DNA of 64,000 nucleotides from positions 146,358 through 210,357 of the forward strand of contig NZ_SMTG01000006.1 in NCBI RefSeq assembly GCF_004358165.1. The letters are read 5' to 3'. Shown piece after piece: positions 15,760-24,705 of the stretch (its first letter is position 1; each line of letters begins with the position of its first letter). Source of the stretch: Luteimonas terrae. Lineage in GTDB: Bacteria > Pseudomonadota > Gammaproteobacteria > Xanthomonadales > Xanthomonadaceae. The translations under genes were made by a program, and so were the position numbers. Below the pieces are notes generated by a model, which searched no databases, had not been told where the DNA came from, and saw only the letters and a program-made list of their open reading frames with translations.

Positions 15760-17112
15760 TCAGCGCACCGCGCCGTCGTCGGGCTGCGCCGGCTCCACCC
15801 GTGCCAGCAGGCTGCCGGCATAGAGTGCCGACAGCAGCAGCGTGAAGCCGCCCCAGAACGTCGAATAGAACGCCAGGTGCGTGTTGAGCGGGAACACCGT
15901 GACCGCCAGCGCGAGCATCGCCGGGCGCGCCTGTTCGCGCGCCGCGGGGCTGGCGAAGCGCCAGGCGCGCCAGGCCATCGCCACGCCGGCCAGCCACATC
16001 AGCAGGCCGATCAGGCCGGTCTCGCTGCCGATTTCGAGCACGATCTGGTGCGCATGGAAGGCCGGCCCGTCACCCCAGGCCGCGCGCGCGCCGGCATGGG
16101 GATCGCACTGCGGGAACGCCTCGCGGAAACCGCGCGCGCCGACACCGTTGATCGGGTTCTCGCGGACCATGCACAGCGCCGCGCCCCAGATGCGCGTGCG
16201 ACCGGCCAGCGCGTCGTCGACGCCGGCCTGGTCGGCTGCGGACAGCCCCGTCACGGTGCGCTCCACGCGCTCCTGCACCAGCGGCGAGGTCAGCGTGACC
16301 ACGACCGTAACCACCGCGGCTGCCGCGAACACGATCAGCAGGCGCCGCCAGCCCAGCAGGCGCCAGCCGGAGAACAGCAGCACCAAACCGTAGGTCAGCC
16401 ACGACGCTCGCGAGCCCGCGAACAGCAGCACGATGCCGATCGCCGCGCTCGCCACGATCCAGCCGGCCGTGCCGAAGCGGCGCCCGGACCAGTACAGCGC
16501 GAACGGCGCCAGGCTCGCCAGCACGATGCCGAGCTTGAGGTTGCACGGGCCGAGCACGCCGCCGATGCGATCGGCCGCGGCGACCTGTTCGAGCGTGCAC
16601 ATCGGCCGGTTGCTGATCAGCTGCTTGAGCTGGTCGATGCCGAAGAACAGCGGACTGGTGCCGAAGAACACTTCGCACAGCGCGTCGAGCGTCCACACCG
16701 CCACGATCACCGCCAGACCGCCGAGCGTGATGCGGCGCCCCCGCCGCGTCGCCACAGCCGAGGCCACCAGCCACAGGAACGGCAGATAGCGCAGGTCCAC
16801 CAGCGCTTCGCGCAGGGCGCGTCCGACATCGACCGAATCCACCGCCGAGATCAGTTGTGGCAGCCAGTAGGCGAAGAACAACACGCTGGTCAGCGCCCAG
16901 GCGGGTGCGCTGAGCAACTGCGCGCCGCCGCGGAAGCGCGCGCCAACCAGATGGACGATCGCGGCCAGCGCGCCCAGCACCATCACGCCTTCGGCATAGC
17001 CCGGCGCGGGCCACAGGATCACGAAGGCCAGCACCCAGTGCGGCGCCCAGCGCCAGCCCACGGGGCGCGGCGTGCGCGCGGTGGCGTCAGTTGTCGTCGT
17101 CGAACTCGTCAT
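15760..17112 (-). CDS. O-antigen ligase family protein
   Basis: A 450-residue polytopic membrane protein with about ten to twelve helices. The Wzy_C signature region is at about 300-380, including FHAHQIVLEIGSETGLIGLL with the conserved His and the E-x-GxxGL pattern. WaaL enzymes attach O-antigen to lipid A core on the periplasmic face; related proteins polymerise glycans. The neighbourhood (waaA, lipid A acyltransferase, glycosyltransferase) fits LPS assembly. The start MTSSTTTTD overlaps the upstream glycosyltransferase by 26 bases; an ATG at 17142 is less likely. Confidence 0.85.
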   Translation of the reverse strand: MTSSTTTTDATARTPRPVGWRWAPHWVLAFVILWPAPGYAEGVMVLGALAAIVHLVGARFRGGAQLLSAPAWALTSVLFFAYWLPQLISAVDSVDVGRALREALVDLRYLPFLWLVASAVATRRGRRITLGGLAVIVAVWTLDALCEVFFGTSPLFFGIDQLKQLISNRPMCTLEQVAAADRIGGVLGPCNLKLGIVLASLAPFALYWSGRRFGTAGWIVASAAIGIVLLFAGSRASWLTYGLVLLFSGWRLLGWRRLLIVFAAAAVVTVVVTLTSPLVQERVERTVTGLSAADQAGVDDALAGRTRIWGAALCMVRENPINGVGARGFREAFPQCDPHAGARAAWGDGPAFHAHQIVLEIGSETGLIGLLMWLAGVAMAWRAWRFASPAAREQARPAMLALAVTVFPLNTHLAFYSTFWGGFTLLLSALYAGSLLARVEPAQPDDGAVR

Positions 17113-18208
17113 AGACCGCGAGGGTCGCCTCCTGCATCGCACGCAGCGTGTCGGGCATCGTACCGGCTCGCGATGGCCCTCGCGTGACCAGCGCGCGTGC
17201 GGCGCGTGCGAGCGCGTCGCGGTCGAAGGGCGTCACTGCACCTTCGGGCTGCAGTTGCGCCAGCAGTTCGCCGACACCGCCGTGGGCCCAGCCTGCGACC
17301 GGACGCGCGCACGACAGCGCTTCGAGCACGGTGCGCCCGAAGGCTTCGGGCTTGCGCGAGAGCTGCAGCACCAGATCGCTGGCCGCGTAGGCGCGCGCGA
17401 TCGCGTCGGTCGGTTCGGTCATCGCCAGCGCATCGCCGCAATGCAGTGCGTCCGCTTCGCGCTGGAGTTCGGCGATATAGGTCTCGCGGCCGGCTTCGCG
17501 GGCGCCGGGCATCCACAGGCGCGCGTCGAGGCCATCGTTACGCAGATCGGCGAGCAGCGTGATCGCGTCGATGTGTCCTTTCAGGCGCGTACCGCGGCCG
17601 GGCAACAGGAGCAGTGGACCGGTGCCGCCGAGCTGCGGCCAGCGCGCGGCGACCTCGGCGCGCGCCGCGACATCCGGAGACGGCGCCGGCGGAAATTTCG
17701 CCGGATCGATGCCGCGCGGAATGACGCGCAGGCGGTCGCGTGGCGTATCCGGGTAATGCCGCAGCAGGTAGTCACGTACCGTGTCCGACACGCAGATCAC
17801 CCGCTCGCCGCGCGCCATGATCGCGCTGTAGCGCGAGGGCGAGTTGAGGCCATGCATCGTGGTGACGAAATGCGGGCGGCGCGCCTCGGGCATTCCGCGC
17901 AGCGCCCACCAGCCGATCCACGCGGGCAGTCGCGAACGCGCATGGACGATGTCGGCGCCGGCCTCGGCGAACAGGCGGCGCAGCGTGCGCACGTGACGCA
18001 GCACCCACGGTGACTTGGCGCCGATGTCGAGCGTGACGTGGGTCGCGCCGGTCGCTTCCAGTGCCGGCACGAGGCGGCCGCCGGCCGACACGACGATCGC
18101 GCGATGGCCGGCGTCGACCAGCGCCTGCGCGATCTCGATGGTGGAGCGTTCGACGCCGCCGGACGACAGCGCCGGCAGCAACTGGACGACGGTCAGCGGT
18201 CGACGCAT
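17087..18208 (-). CDS. Family 4 glycosyltransferase (GT-B)
   Basis: A 373-residue cytoplasmic glycosyltransferase. The N-terminal acceptor domain begins VVQLLPALSSGGVERSTIE, the standard GT4 pattern. The C-terminal nucleotide-sugar domain has LLLPGRGTRLKGH and the E-x7-E region RKPEAFGRTVLEALSCARPV. It is expected to add a sugar to the LPS core or O-chain. The start at MRRPLTVVQ directly precedes the first strand; the longer upstream reading adds a low-complexity serine stretch that enters the neighbouring gene's promoter. It is translationally overlapped with the O-antigen ligase downstream. Confidence 0.92.
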   Translation of the reverse strand: MRRPLTVVQLLPALSSGGVERSTIEIAQALVDAGHRAIVVSAGGRLVPALEATGATHVTLDIGAKSPWVLRHVRTLRRLFAEAGADIVHARSRLPAWIGWWALRGMPEARRPHFVTTMHGLNSPSRYSAIMARGERVICVSDTVRDYLLRHYPDTPRDRLRVIPRGIDPAKFPPAPSPDVAARAEVAARWPQLGGTGPLLLLPGRGTRLKGHIDAITLLADLRNDGLDARLWMPGAREAGRETYIAELQREADALHCGDALAMTEPTDAIARAYAASDLVLQLSRKPEAFGRTVLEALSCARPVAGWAHGGVGELLAQLQPEGAVTPFDRDALARAARALVTRGPSRAGTMPDTLRAMQEATLAVYDEFDDDN

Positions 18209-18230
18209 GCGGCCGCGATGTCCGGGCGAT

Positions 18231-18446
18231 TCAGTCGACGAGGACGAAATGCGCACCGCAGTACGGGCAGTCCGATTCGCCGTTCTCGGCCTCGATCGGC
18301 AGGTACACGCGCGGGTGCGAGTTCCACAGCGCCATCGACGGCAGCGGGCAGCTCAGCGGCAGGTCGGCGCGGCGCACTTCATAGCGCTGGGCGGCGTTGG
18401 CTTGCGTCGGCTGGACGTTGGCTGCGGTCATGACGGCGGAGTTCAT
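18231..18446 (-). CDS. Small zinc-finger domain protein (CHCC type)
   Basis: A 71-residue protein whose C-terminal half has a Cys-His-Cys-Cys zinc site: SCPLP, NSHPRVYLP and CPYCGAHF. This matches the zf-CHCC family related to mitochondrial NDUFS6. The N-terminus is variable and Q/A-rich. Bacterial members are short and uncharacterised. A second start at 18431 (MTAANVQ) is equally plausible. It lies just before the glycosyltransferase and may be cotranscribed with it, without implying a shared function. Confidence 0.85.
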   Translation of the reverse strand: MNSAVMTAANVQPTQANAAQRYEVRRADLPLSCPLPSMALWNSHPRVYLPIEAENGESDCPYCGAHFVLVD

Positions 18447-18489
18447 CGTGTGGAGGCGGCCATTCTAGCGCGCCGCCATGCAGGCGGGC

Positions 18490-19176
18490 TCAGCCCGGCA
18501 GCGTGAACAGCAGCAGGGTCGCGCCCTGCGGGCCGGCGACGATCGCGGTGTCCACTGCCTCGTCCTGCCAGCCCAGGGCATCGCCGGTCGCCAGCGTGTG
18601 GTCGTCGACGATGGTCTCGCCGCGCAGGATCTGCAGCCAATGGCGCCGGGTGGACTCCAGCTTCAGGTCGAGACACGCGCCGGGTGCAAGCGTCGCGTGC
18701 CGCAGCCAGGCCTGCTGGCGCACCGGTAGCGCGTCGGTGCCGATATCGGGCGACGCGCGCAGCGTCCATGCGCCATCGGCATCAGGCGCCATGCGCTGCA
18801 CGCCGTCGGCCGGCGGCAGGTTGACGCGATCGGGCTGCAACGCGATGCGCAACACGCGCGCCTCTGCGCTGCCGGTCTCTTCGACCGGGGTATCGCTGGC
18901 ATGGCCGGCGCCGGTCCAGGCCAGCGTGCCGGCCTCCAGGGCGACACCGTCGCGGCGCAGCGTGCCGTCGAGCACCAGGGTCAGCAGCTCCATGTTCGCC
19001 ACGCGCTGCGCGGGCACCGTGGTCCCGGCGGGCAGGCGTTCTTCGTTGAGCTGGCGCAATGCGCCGAAGCCCATCCAGTCGGCGTCGTGGTAATCGCCGC
19101 TGGAAAACGTGCACAGGCGCGTGCGCGTGCCGTGGCGGCTGGTGCCGCGCGTGTCGGCGGGTCGGTGGAGTTTCAT
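18490..19176 (-). CDS. Pirin-family bicupin protein
   Basis: A 228-residue protein with two cupin-like halves. The N-terminal half has the pirin features DYHDADWMGFGALRQLNEERL and an MELLTLVLDG strand. The expected H-x-H metal ligands are partly changed: the usual HPHxxxE-type segment appears as VPAQRVANME, so metal binding may be lost. Pirins include quercetin 2,3-dioxygenases and redox-sensing cofactors; no activity can be assigned here. It ends close to a convergence with the zinc-finger gene promoter and follows yceI after a terminator. Confidence 0.78.
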   Translation of the reverse strand: MKLHRPADTRGTSRHGTRTRLCTFSSGDYHDADWMGFGALRQLNEERLPAGTTVPAQRVANMELLTLVLDGTLRRDGVALEAGTLAWTGAGHASDTPVEETGSAEARVLRIALQPDRVNLPPADGVQRMAPDADGAWTLRASPDIGTDALPVRQQAWLRHATLAPGACLDLKLESTRRHWLQILRGETIVDDHTLATGDALGWQDEAVDTAIVAGPQGATLLLFTLPG

Positions 19177-19202
19177 GGCAGATCCGGAACGCGGAAACGA
19201 AA

Positions 19203-19233
19203 ACGCCGGCGCACGGGTCGCGTGCGCCGGCGT
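19203..19233 (-). terminator. Intrinsic terminator downstream of yceI
   Basis: A twelve-base-pair stem (ACGCCGGCGCAC with GTGCGCCGGCGT) and a seven-base loop are followed, on the leftward strand, by TTTTCGTTT. It lies between the stop of the YceI gene and the pirin start, so the two are separate transcripts. Confidence 0.85.
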
Positions 19234-19245
19234 CGGGACGCGATG

Positions 19246-19965
19246 TTACTGCGCGGCCGGGGCAGCCGGCGCCGCGCCCTCGGCGACGATGGCCTCGGTG
19301 GTGATGCGCAGCTCGACGTCGTCGCTGACGTTCGGCGCATAGGCGCCGACGCCGAAGTCGCTGCGCTTGATCTTCGCGACGGCATCGAAGCCGGCGGCGG
19401 CGCGCTTGGCCATCGGCTGCTCGCCGAACTTGTTGATGGTGACGTCGAGCACCACCGGCTTGGTGATGTCCTTGATCGTCAGGTCGCCGGTGACCTTGAG
19501 CTTGTTGGTGCCGGCCGACTCGACCGCGGTGCTCTTGAAGGTGGCGTTGGGGAACTTGGCCGCGTCGAAGAAATCGGCGCTGCGCAGGTGGTCATCGAAA
19601 TCACCGACGTGCGAGTTCAGACCCGACAGCGGCAGCGTGACCTCGACCGACGAGGCGCCGACGTTCTCGGCGTTGTAGACGATCTGGCCGGAGACGTCGC
19701 CGAAATGCGCGACCGGGTTGGAGAAGCCGAAGTGGCTCCACTGGGCGATCACGTCGGTGTGCTTGGGGTCGAGGATGTAGGTGCCCGAGACACCGGCGAT
19801 CGGCTCGGCGGTCGGCGCGGTCTCGGCGAGCGCCTCGGAGGCCGGCGCGGCGGCGGCTTCGGTGGCGGGCGCGGCGGTCTGCGCAGGCGCGGCCGGCTCC
19901 TGCTGGGCGCAGGCGGCGAGAGCGATGGCGGCGGCAAGCGGGAGCAGCAGGTAACGGTGGCGCAT
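19246..19965 (-). CDS. YceI-family periplasmic lipoprotein
   Basis: A 239-residue exported protein. The signal peptide ends in a lipobox LAAC, so it is probably lipidated. A long linker rich in alanine, proline and threonine (about residues 25-65) precedes the YceI beta-barrel domain. That domain starts GTYILDPKHTDVIAQWSHFGFSN and ends with the family strand DDVELRITTEAI. YceI barrels bind polyprenoid or other hydrophobic molecules and are often induced by stress. The start MRHRYLLLPL was chosen because the signal peptide begins there. Confidence 0.92.
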   Translation of the reverse strand: MRHRYLLLPLAAAIALAACAQQEPAAPAQTAAPATEAAAAPASEALAETAPTAEPIAGVSGTYILDPKHTDVIAQWSHFGFSNPVAHFGDVSGQIVYNAENVGASSVEVTLPLSGLNSHVGDFDDHLRSADFFDAAKFPNATFKSTAVESAGTNKLKVTGDLTIKDITKPVVLDVTINKFGEQPMAKRAAAGFDAVAKIKRSDFGVGAYAPNVSDDVELRITTEAIVAEGAAPAAPAAQ

Positions 19966-20039
19966 GGCGGAATCCTCGTGGATCGGACGGGTGGTGGTGG
20001 GAACCGCGCGCAAGGCTGCGCGCGGGCGGAACGCAGGTG

Positions 20040-20627
20040 TCAGACGATGCGCGCAGCTTCGTCGAACGGCAGGCGCGGCGAGCGCGGGAAGATCGTCGAC
20101 GGATCGCCCTTGCCCAGGTTGACCAGGAAGTTGGACTTGATCGAGGTGCCGGCGAAGAAGGCCTCGTCGACCTTGGCATTGTCGAAACCCGACATCGCAC
20201 CGGTGTCCAGACCCAGCGCGCGCGCGGCCATGATCAGGTAGGCGCCCTGCAGGCTACCGTTGCGGAACGCCGGGACTTCGCGGTCTTTGCGCGGGCCGTC
20301 GAACCAGCTCTTGGCGTCCGTGTGCGGGAACAGGAACGGCAGCTTCTCGTGGAAGTCCTCGTCATGGGCGACGATCACGATGACCGGCGCGGACATCGTC
20401 TTCTCGTAGTTGCCCTCGCTCAACGCGGGGCCGAGCTTGGCCTTGGCCTCGTCCGATTTCACGAACACGAAGCGCGCGGGCGACGAGTTGGCCGACGTCG
20501 GCGCGAACTTCAGCAGGTCGTAGAGCTGGTGCAGCGTCTCGTCGCTGATGTCGCCGCTGAACCCGTTGTAGGTGCGGGCGGTGCGGAACAGCTGGTCGAG
20601 CGCGGCATCGGACAGGGTGTCGGTCAT
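20040..20627 (-). CDS. Nitroreductase family protein, RutE/HadB-like (malonic semialdehyde reductase type)
   Basis: A 195-residue FMN-dependent oxidoreductase. Family features are FNGFSG-like [36 protein letters not shown] near the N-terminus, [28 protein letters not shown] in the middle and [16 protein letters not shown] at the end. The length and order match RutE (196), which reduces toxic malonic semialdehyde in pyrimidine degradation. No other rut gene is visible, so the protein may instead act as a general quinone or nitro reductase. The start [10 protein letters not shown] was chosen over two upstream methionines because the family begins there. Confidence 0.88.
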   Translation of the reverse strand: MTDTLSDAALDQLFRTARTYNGFSGDISDETLHQLYDLLKFAPTSANSSPARFVFVKSDEAKAKLGPALSEGNYEKTMSAPVIVIVAHDEDFHEKLPFLFPHTDAKSWFDGPRKDREVPAFRNGSLQGAYLIMAARALGLDTGAMSGFDNAKVDEAFFAGTSIKSNFLVNLGKGDPSTIFPRSPRLPFDEAARIV

Positions 20628-20712
20628 CGGCATCCTCGTGGGAAAGCGGGGTGGGACGAAGGCCGCAGTGTAGAGTCCTGCGGCAGCGCGACCGGTACGC
20701 CGGTCGGAACGG

Positions 20713-21702
20713 ATGATCACATACGTGGAACGTCGACCAGGCAAAACCCGCGATTGCAGACGGATCTGGGCGGTCAGCGATGGCCGCGCCGGCAATGCCC
20801 GTCAGGCCGAAGCGCTGGCCGCCGCGCTGTCGCCGCGCGCCGAGGCCTTGCATCTCGAGCCGCGCGCGCCCTGGCGCTGGCTCGCGCCGCGGCGCCTGCC
20901 CGCCTCGGCTTGCGCCTTCGGTGACGCCTTCGCCACGCATCTGGACGACACGCCCGACGTCGCGATCGGCTGCGGCCGTCAGGCTGCGCTGGCGACGCGC
21001 CTGGCCGGCGCGCGTGGCGCGCGCACGGTGCAGATCCTCGACCCGCGCATCGATCCGCGGCTGTGGGATCTCGTCGTCGTGCCCGAGCACGACCGCCTGC
21101 GTGGACCGAACGTACTGGTCGTGCGCGGCAGCCTGCATCCGGTCGACGATGCGTGGCTGGCCGATGCGCGCGATGCGTTCCCGGCGCTGGGCGACCTGCC
21201 CGGCCCGCGGACCGCGGTGCTGCTGGGCGGCGACTCGCGGCACGGCCGTTTCGACGTGGCCGCGTTCGCGGCGCTGGCGGACCGGCTTGATGTCGTGACG
21301 CAACGCGACGGCGGCAGCCTGCTGCTGACCGCGTCGCGCCGCACGTCGCCCGAGGTGCGCGACGCGCTGCGCGCGCGCTACGCGGAGCGCGCCGCACTGG
21401 TCTGGATCGACGAGCGCAACGGCGCGAATCCCTACGCCGGCATGCTCGGCTGGGCCGACCGCATCGTGTGTTCGTCGGACTCGGTCAACATGCTCTCGGA
21501 AGCCTGCGCGACGCGCGCGCCGGTGTTCGTGTACGCGCCCGGGCCGCTCGACGGCGCGCCGCAGCGCTTCGTCGACGGCCTGCTGGCGGACGGGCGGGCA
21601 CGTGCGTTCGAGGACGCGCTGCCGGACTTCGACGTGGTGCCATTGCGCGAGACCGCGCGGATCGCGGCCGAGGTGCGGGAACGCCTGGGCGTGCGTGTCT
21701 GA
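20713..21702 (+). CDS. ELM1/GtrOC1-family putative glycosyltransferase-like protein
   Basis: A 329-residue protein of the mitochondrial fission ELM1 family. Hallmarks are [18 protein letters not shown] at the N-terminus, [31 protein letters not shown] and the C-terminal [18 protein letters not shown]. Despite the eukaryotic family name, bacterial members resemble GT-B glycosyltransferases and usually lie among envelope genes, as here. The biochemical role is unproven. It is divergent from the nitroreductase over 85 bases and convergent with gph. Confidence 0.85.
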   Translation: MITYVERRPGKTRDCRRIWAVSDGRAGNARQAEALAAALSPRAEALHLEPRAPWRWLAPRRLPASACAFGDAFATHLDDTPDVAIGCGRQAALATRLAGARGARTVQILDPRIDPRLWDLVVVPEHDRLRGPNVLVVRGSLHPVDDAWLADARDAFPALGDLPGPRTAVLLGGDSRHGRFDVAAFAALADRLDVVTQRDGGSLLLTASRRTSPEVRDALRARYAERAALVWIDERNGANPYAGMLGWADRIVCSSDSVNMLSEACATRAPVFVYAPGPLDGAPQRFVDGLLADGRARAFEDALPDFDVVPLRETARIAAEVRERLGVRV

Positions 21703-21735
21703 CGCGCCGGGGTGCGCATTGGACACCCGCTGACG

Positions 21736-22410
21736 TCAGCGCAGCTCCAGCAACTGCTCGAACCGGTCGATGACCGCCAACGCACCGCAGCCATGCAGGT
21801 CGAAATCGCGGCGGTAGCCGTAGCCGACCAGCACCAGCGGCGCGCCGGCGGCGATCGCGGCGCCGGCATCGGCCGCGGAATCGCCGACCATCAGGCATCG
21901 GGTGATGTCCACGCCGAAGCCTTCGGCCAGATGCAGCAGCGGCAGCGGGTGCGGTTTGCGTTCGGGCAGATCGCCGGCGCCGAGCACCGCGTCGAAAAAA
22001 CCGTCGATCTCCAGCGCTTCGAGCAGCGGCGGCACGAACTGCGCCGGCTTGTTGGTGCACACCGCGAGCCGCACGCCGCGGGCGCGCAGGGCCTGCAGCG
22101 TCGACACAACACCGGGGTAGAGCTGCGGATCGAGCAGCAGGCAATCGGCGTAGTGGCGCATGAAACGCGGCATCACCGCCTCGATGTCCTGCAGGTCGCC
22201 GGCATGGCGCAGCGCGGACGTGATCAGCTGCCGTGCGCCATCGCCGATCCAGCTGCGCACCGTGGCCTCGTCGACCTGCGCATGGCCGAGCTCGGCCAGC
22301 AGACGGTTGACCGCGGCGGCGATGTCGGACGCGCTGTCGACCAGCGTGCCATCGAGATCGAACAGCACCACCGGCCAGGGAAACGCGTGTGACGCGGCGG
22401 AATCGCCCAT
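21736..22410 (-). CDS. gph: Phosphoglycolate phosphatase (HAD superfamily)
   Basis: A 224-residue HAD hydrolase. Motif I is FDLDGTLVDS with the nucleophile and acid aspartates, motif II is CTNKP, the conserved lysine is in ERKPHP and motif IV is MVGDSAADAGAA. A small helical cap lies between motifs I and II, with the SWIGDGARQLI segment typical of Gph. It removes phosphate from 2-phosphoglycolate, formed in DNA repair. The start MGDSAASH was chosen because earlier methionines add non-conserved sequence. Confidence 0.9.
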   Translation of the reverse strand: MGDSAASHAFPWPVVLFDLDGTLVDSASDIAAAVNRLLAELGHAQVDEATVRSWIGDGARQLITSALRHAGDLQDIEAVMPRFMRHYADCLLLDPQLYPGVVSTLQALRARGVRLAVCTNKPAQFVPPLLEALEIDGFFDAVLGAGDLPERKPHPLPLLHLAEGFGVDITRCLMVGDSAADAGAAIAAGAPLVLVGYGYRRDFDLHGCGALAVIDRFEQLLELR

Positions 22411-22556
22411 GAAACACCTGCACGGATGACGAAGCGGGCCGGCCATTGTGCGGCATCGGGCCTGCAACACTGCGTTGGCCGGCAGGGGTTCACCCGCGCC
22501 GCACGCTTGCCTATGCTGCGGCCCGCGGCGATGCGCCGAACGCTGGAGTCCCCACG

Positions 22557-22856
22557 ATGTCCATCACCACCACCGCGACCACGTCCTCCAACGACGCGAC
22601 GCGCCTGCTGCGCACGCTGTGCAACCACTGGCGGCACAAGTTCGAGATCACCCGCGACGACGAGGAAGGCCACGCTTTCATTCCGTTCCAGGGCGAGGAC
22701 AACGGCGCCGACTTCTTTGTCGAGGACGGCACGCTGCGCATCGTGCTGACCCAGCCGACGGCCGAGGACAGCGAGCGCTACCAGACGGTGATCGAGAACC
22801 ACCTCCAGCGTTTCGCGCGCGATGAGACGCTGGTGTTCGACTGGCAGCCGGGGTGA
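22557..22856 (+). CDS. DUF2218 domain protein
   Basis: A 99-residue cytoplasmic protein that fits DUF2218: an early helix ATRLLRTLCNHWRHKF, an aromatic strand region (FEITRDDEEGHAFIPF), then FFVEDGTLRIVLTQPTAEDSERYQTVIENHLQRFA and a short ending VFDW. The family has no known function, although it has been noted next to siderophore and iron genes; none is seen here. The ATG at 22557 gives a protein of family length. It is convergent with the antiporter gene. Confidence 0.82.
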   Translation: MSITTTATTSSNDATRLLRTLCNHWRHKFEITRDDEEGHAFIPFQGEDNGADFFVEDGTLRIVLTQPTAEDSERYQTVIENHLQRFARDETLVFDWQPG

Positions 22857-22958
22857 TGAACCCCATCCGGATCTGCGTCTAGCTCGTCATCCCAGACGGT
22901 AGAAGTTGATTCGCGAGCGCCGTGCATTGCTGCAACCGGCGCTCCAACGGCACGCCAC

Positions 22959-24587
22959 CTACCGGTACCGCGCCTCCAGCAGATCCAGGTCGTGCACCAG
23001 CTTGCGTGCGACCTCGTCGGAGATCTCGCGGTGCCGTGCCAGCTCGTAGATCCGCTCGCGCTCGGCATGCACACCGGCCAGACGCAGGGCGCGTTCGGCG
23101 TCGTCAGCGCTGCGCAGCGCGGCGGCATCCATGCCGGCCCGCACCTCGCGCTGGAAGCGGTCTTCGTACAGCGCCATGACCCGAACCGAGGCGCTGGCAT
23201 AGAGATCGGGATTGGCCTGCGCGGCCGGCAGCGCGTGCTGCGCGCGTTCCACCGCGGCGACGGCCGCCACGGCCGCTTCATGCCGCGCCCGGTCGAACTC
23301 GCGGTCGTCCTCGGTTTCCTCGGGCACTTCCAGTCCGCGCAGCAGGCGCGGCAGCACGAAGCTGCCGAGCAGCAGCGACAGGATGATCACCGCCGCGGCG
23401 AGGAAGATCGCGAGGTCGCGCGTCGGGAACGGCGTGCCGTCGTCGAGCAGCAGCGGCAGGGTCAGCACGCCGGCCAGGGTGATCGCACCGCGCACGCCGG
23501 CCAGTGACATCGCAGCCACCAGCCGGACGCTGGGACGCCGCTGCCGGTCGCTGCGATACAGCGCGATGCGCAGCGACACCCACACCCACAGGAACCGCAG
23601 CGCGAACAGGCCGCCATAGATCGCGAACACGTAGACCGCCAGCCACCACGGGTCGACGTGCCCGGCCTCGCGCACCGAGCGCACCGCGCGTTCCACAATC
23701 CACGGCAGCTGCTCGCCCAGCAGCACGAAGATGATGCCGTTGAGCGAGAACTGCACCGTGTCCCACACCGCCGCACGCTGCACGCGCGTGGTCGCGAGCG
23801 CGCGACCGCTGAGCTCGACGTAGCTCATCGTGATGCCAGCCGCGACCGCGGCGAGGATGCCCGAAGCGCCGATCTGCTCGGCCAGCAGATACGCGCCGAA
23901 CGGCGTCAGCAGGCTGATCAGGATCGGCGTGCCGGCTTCCTCGCCGAACACGCGCGAGACCAGCGCATGGCCGCGGTTGATGCCGATGGTCAGCGCCACG
24001 CCCACCACGACGCCGGCCAGCGCCAGCCACAGGAACGTCAGCGAGGCCGACATCAGCGAGAAGGTGCCGGTCAGCGCCGCGGCGACCGCGAAACGGAAGC
24101 AGACCAGGCCCGAGGCGTCGTTGAGCAGCGATTCGCCTTCGAGGATGTGCATCACGCGCTTGGGGATCGGCGCGCGCGCGGCGATCGACGACACGGCCAC
24201 CGGATCGGTCGGCGACAGGATCGCCGCCAGCGCGAAGGCCACCGCCAGCGGCATCACCGGAATCATCCAGTGGATCAGCAGGCCGGCGCCGATGACGGTG
24301 AACACCACCAGCCCCAGCGCCAGCTGCAGGATCAGCCCACGGTCGCGGAACAGCCCGGTCTTGGGAATCCGCCAGCCGTCGAGGAACAGCAGCGGCGGCA
24401 GGAACAGCACGAAGAACAGGTGCGGATCCAGCGTCACGCCCTGGCCGAACACACCGGCGATCGTCGCGCCCAGCGCGATCTGCACCAGCGGCAGGGGCAG
24501 CGGCAGCCAGCGCGGCAGCACGCGGGTCAGATAGCCACTGGCGACCACGGCCAGCAGCATCACCAGCACGACTTCGATCGAATGCAT
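22959..24587 (-). CDS. Na+/H+ antiporter (CPA1/NhaP type)
   Basis: A 542-residue inner-membrane cation/proton antiporter with about twelve helices and a C-terminal cytoplasmic tail of roughly 140 residues. Key motifs are FLPPLLFLDGWRI in an early helix, the ion-binding region AAILSPTDPVAVSSI, the segment ILEGESLLNDASGLV and the late helix SLAGVRGAITLAG. The tail is helical and charged and may regulate transport. The protein probably exports Na+ or other monovalent cations in exchange for protons and controls internal pH. It is divergent from the M3 peptidase over 118 bases. Confidence 0.92.
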   Translation of the reverse strand: MHSIEVVLVMLLAVVASGYLTRVLPRWLPLPLPLVQIALGATIAGVFGQGVTLDPHLFFVLFLPPLLFLDGWRIPKTGLFRDRGLILQLALGLVVFTVIGAGLLIHWMIPVMPLAVAFALAAILSPTDPVAVSSIAARAPIPKRVMHILEGESLLNDASGLVCFRFAVAAALTGTFSLMSASLTFLWLALAGVVVGVALTIGINRGHALVSRVFGEEAGTPILISLLTPFGAYLLAEQIGASGILAAVAAGITMSYVELSGRALATTRVQRAAVWDTVQFSLNGIIFVLLGEQLPWIVERAVRSVREAGHVDPWWLAVYVFAIYGGLFALRFLWVWVSLRIALYRSDRQRRPSVRLVAAMSLAGVRGAITLAGVLTLPLLLDDGTPFPTRDLAIFLAAAVIILSLLLGSFVLPRLLRGLEVPEETEDDREFDRARHEAAVAAVAAVERAQHALPAAQANPDLYASASVRVMALYEDRFQREVRAGMDAAALRSADDAERALRLAGVHAERERIYELARHREISDEVARKLVHDLDLLEARYR

Positions 24588-24705
24588 CCGGAGGGGTTGA
24601 GCGCGGGAAAGCCGCCACGATAGTCCTCCCCTGCGTGACCTGCAGGTCGCGTGCACCCGCCGATGCCTAGAATCGGCCCGACCCCTGCCGTGTGTGGAGT
24701 GCCCG

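Noticed and set aside
22915..22944. Terminator hairpin GAGCGCCG..CGGCGCTC between DUF2218 and the antiporter
   Set aside because: Eight-base arms with a long loop and no U-tract on either strand; too weak to call.
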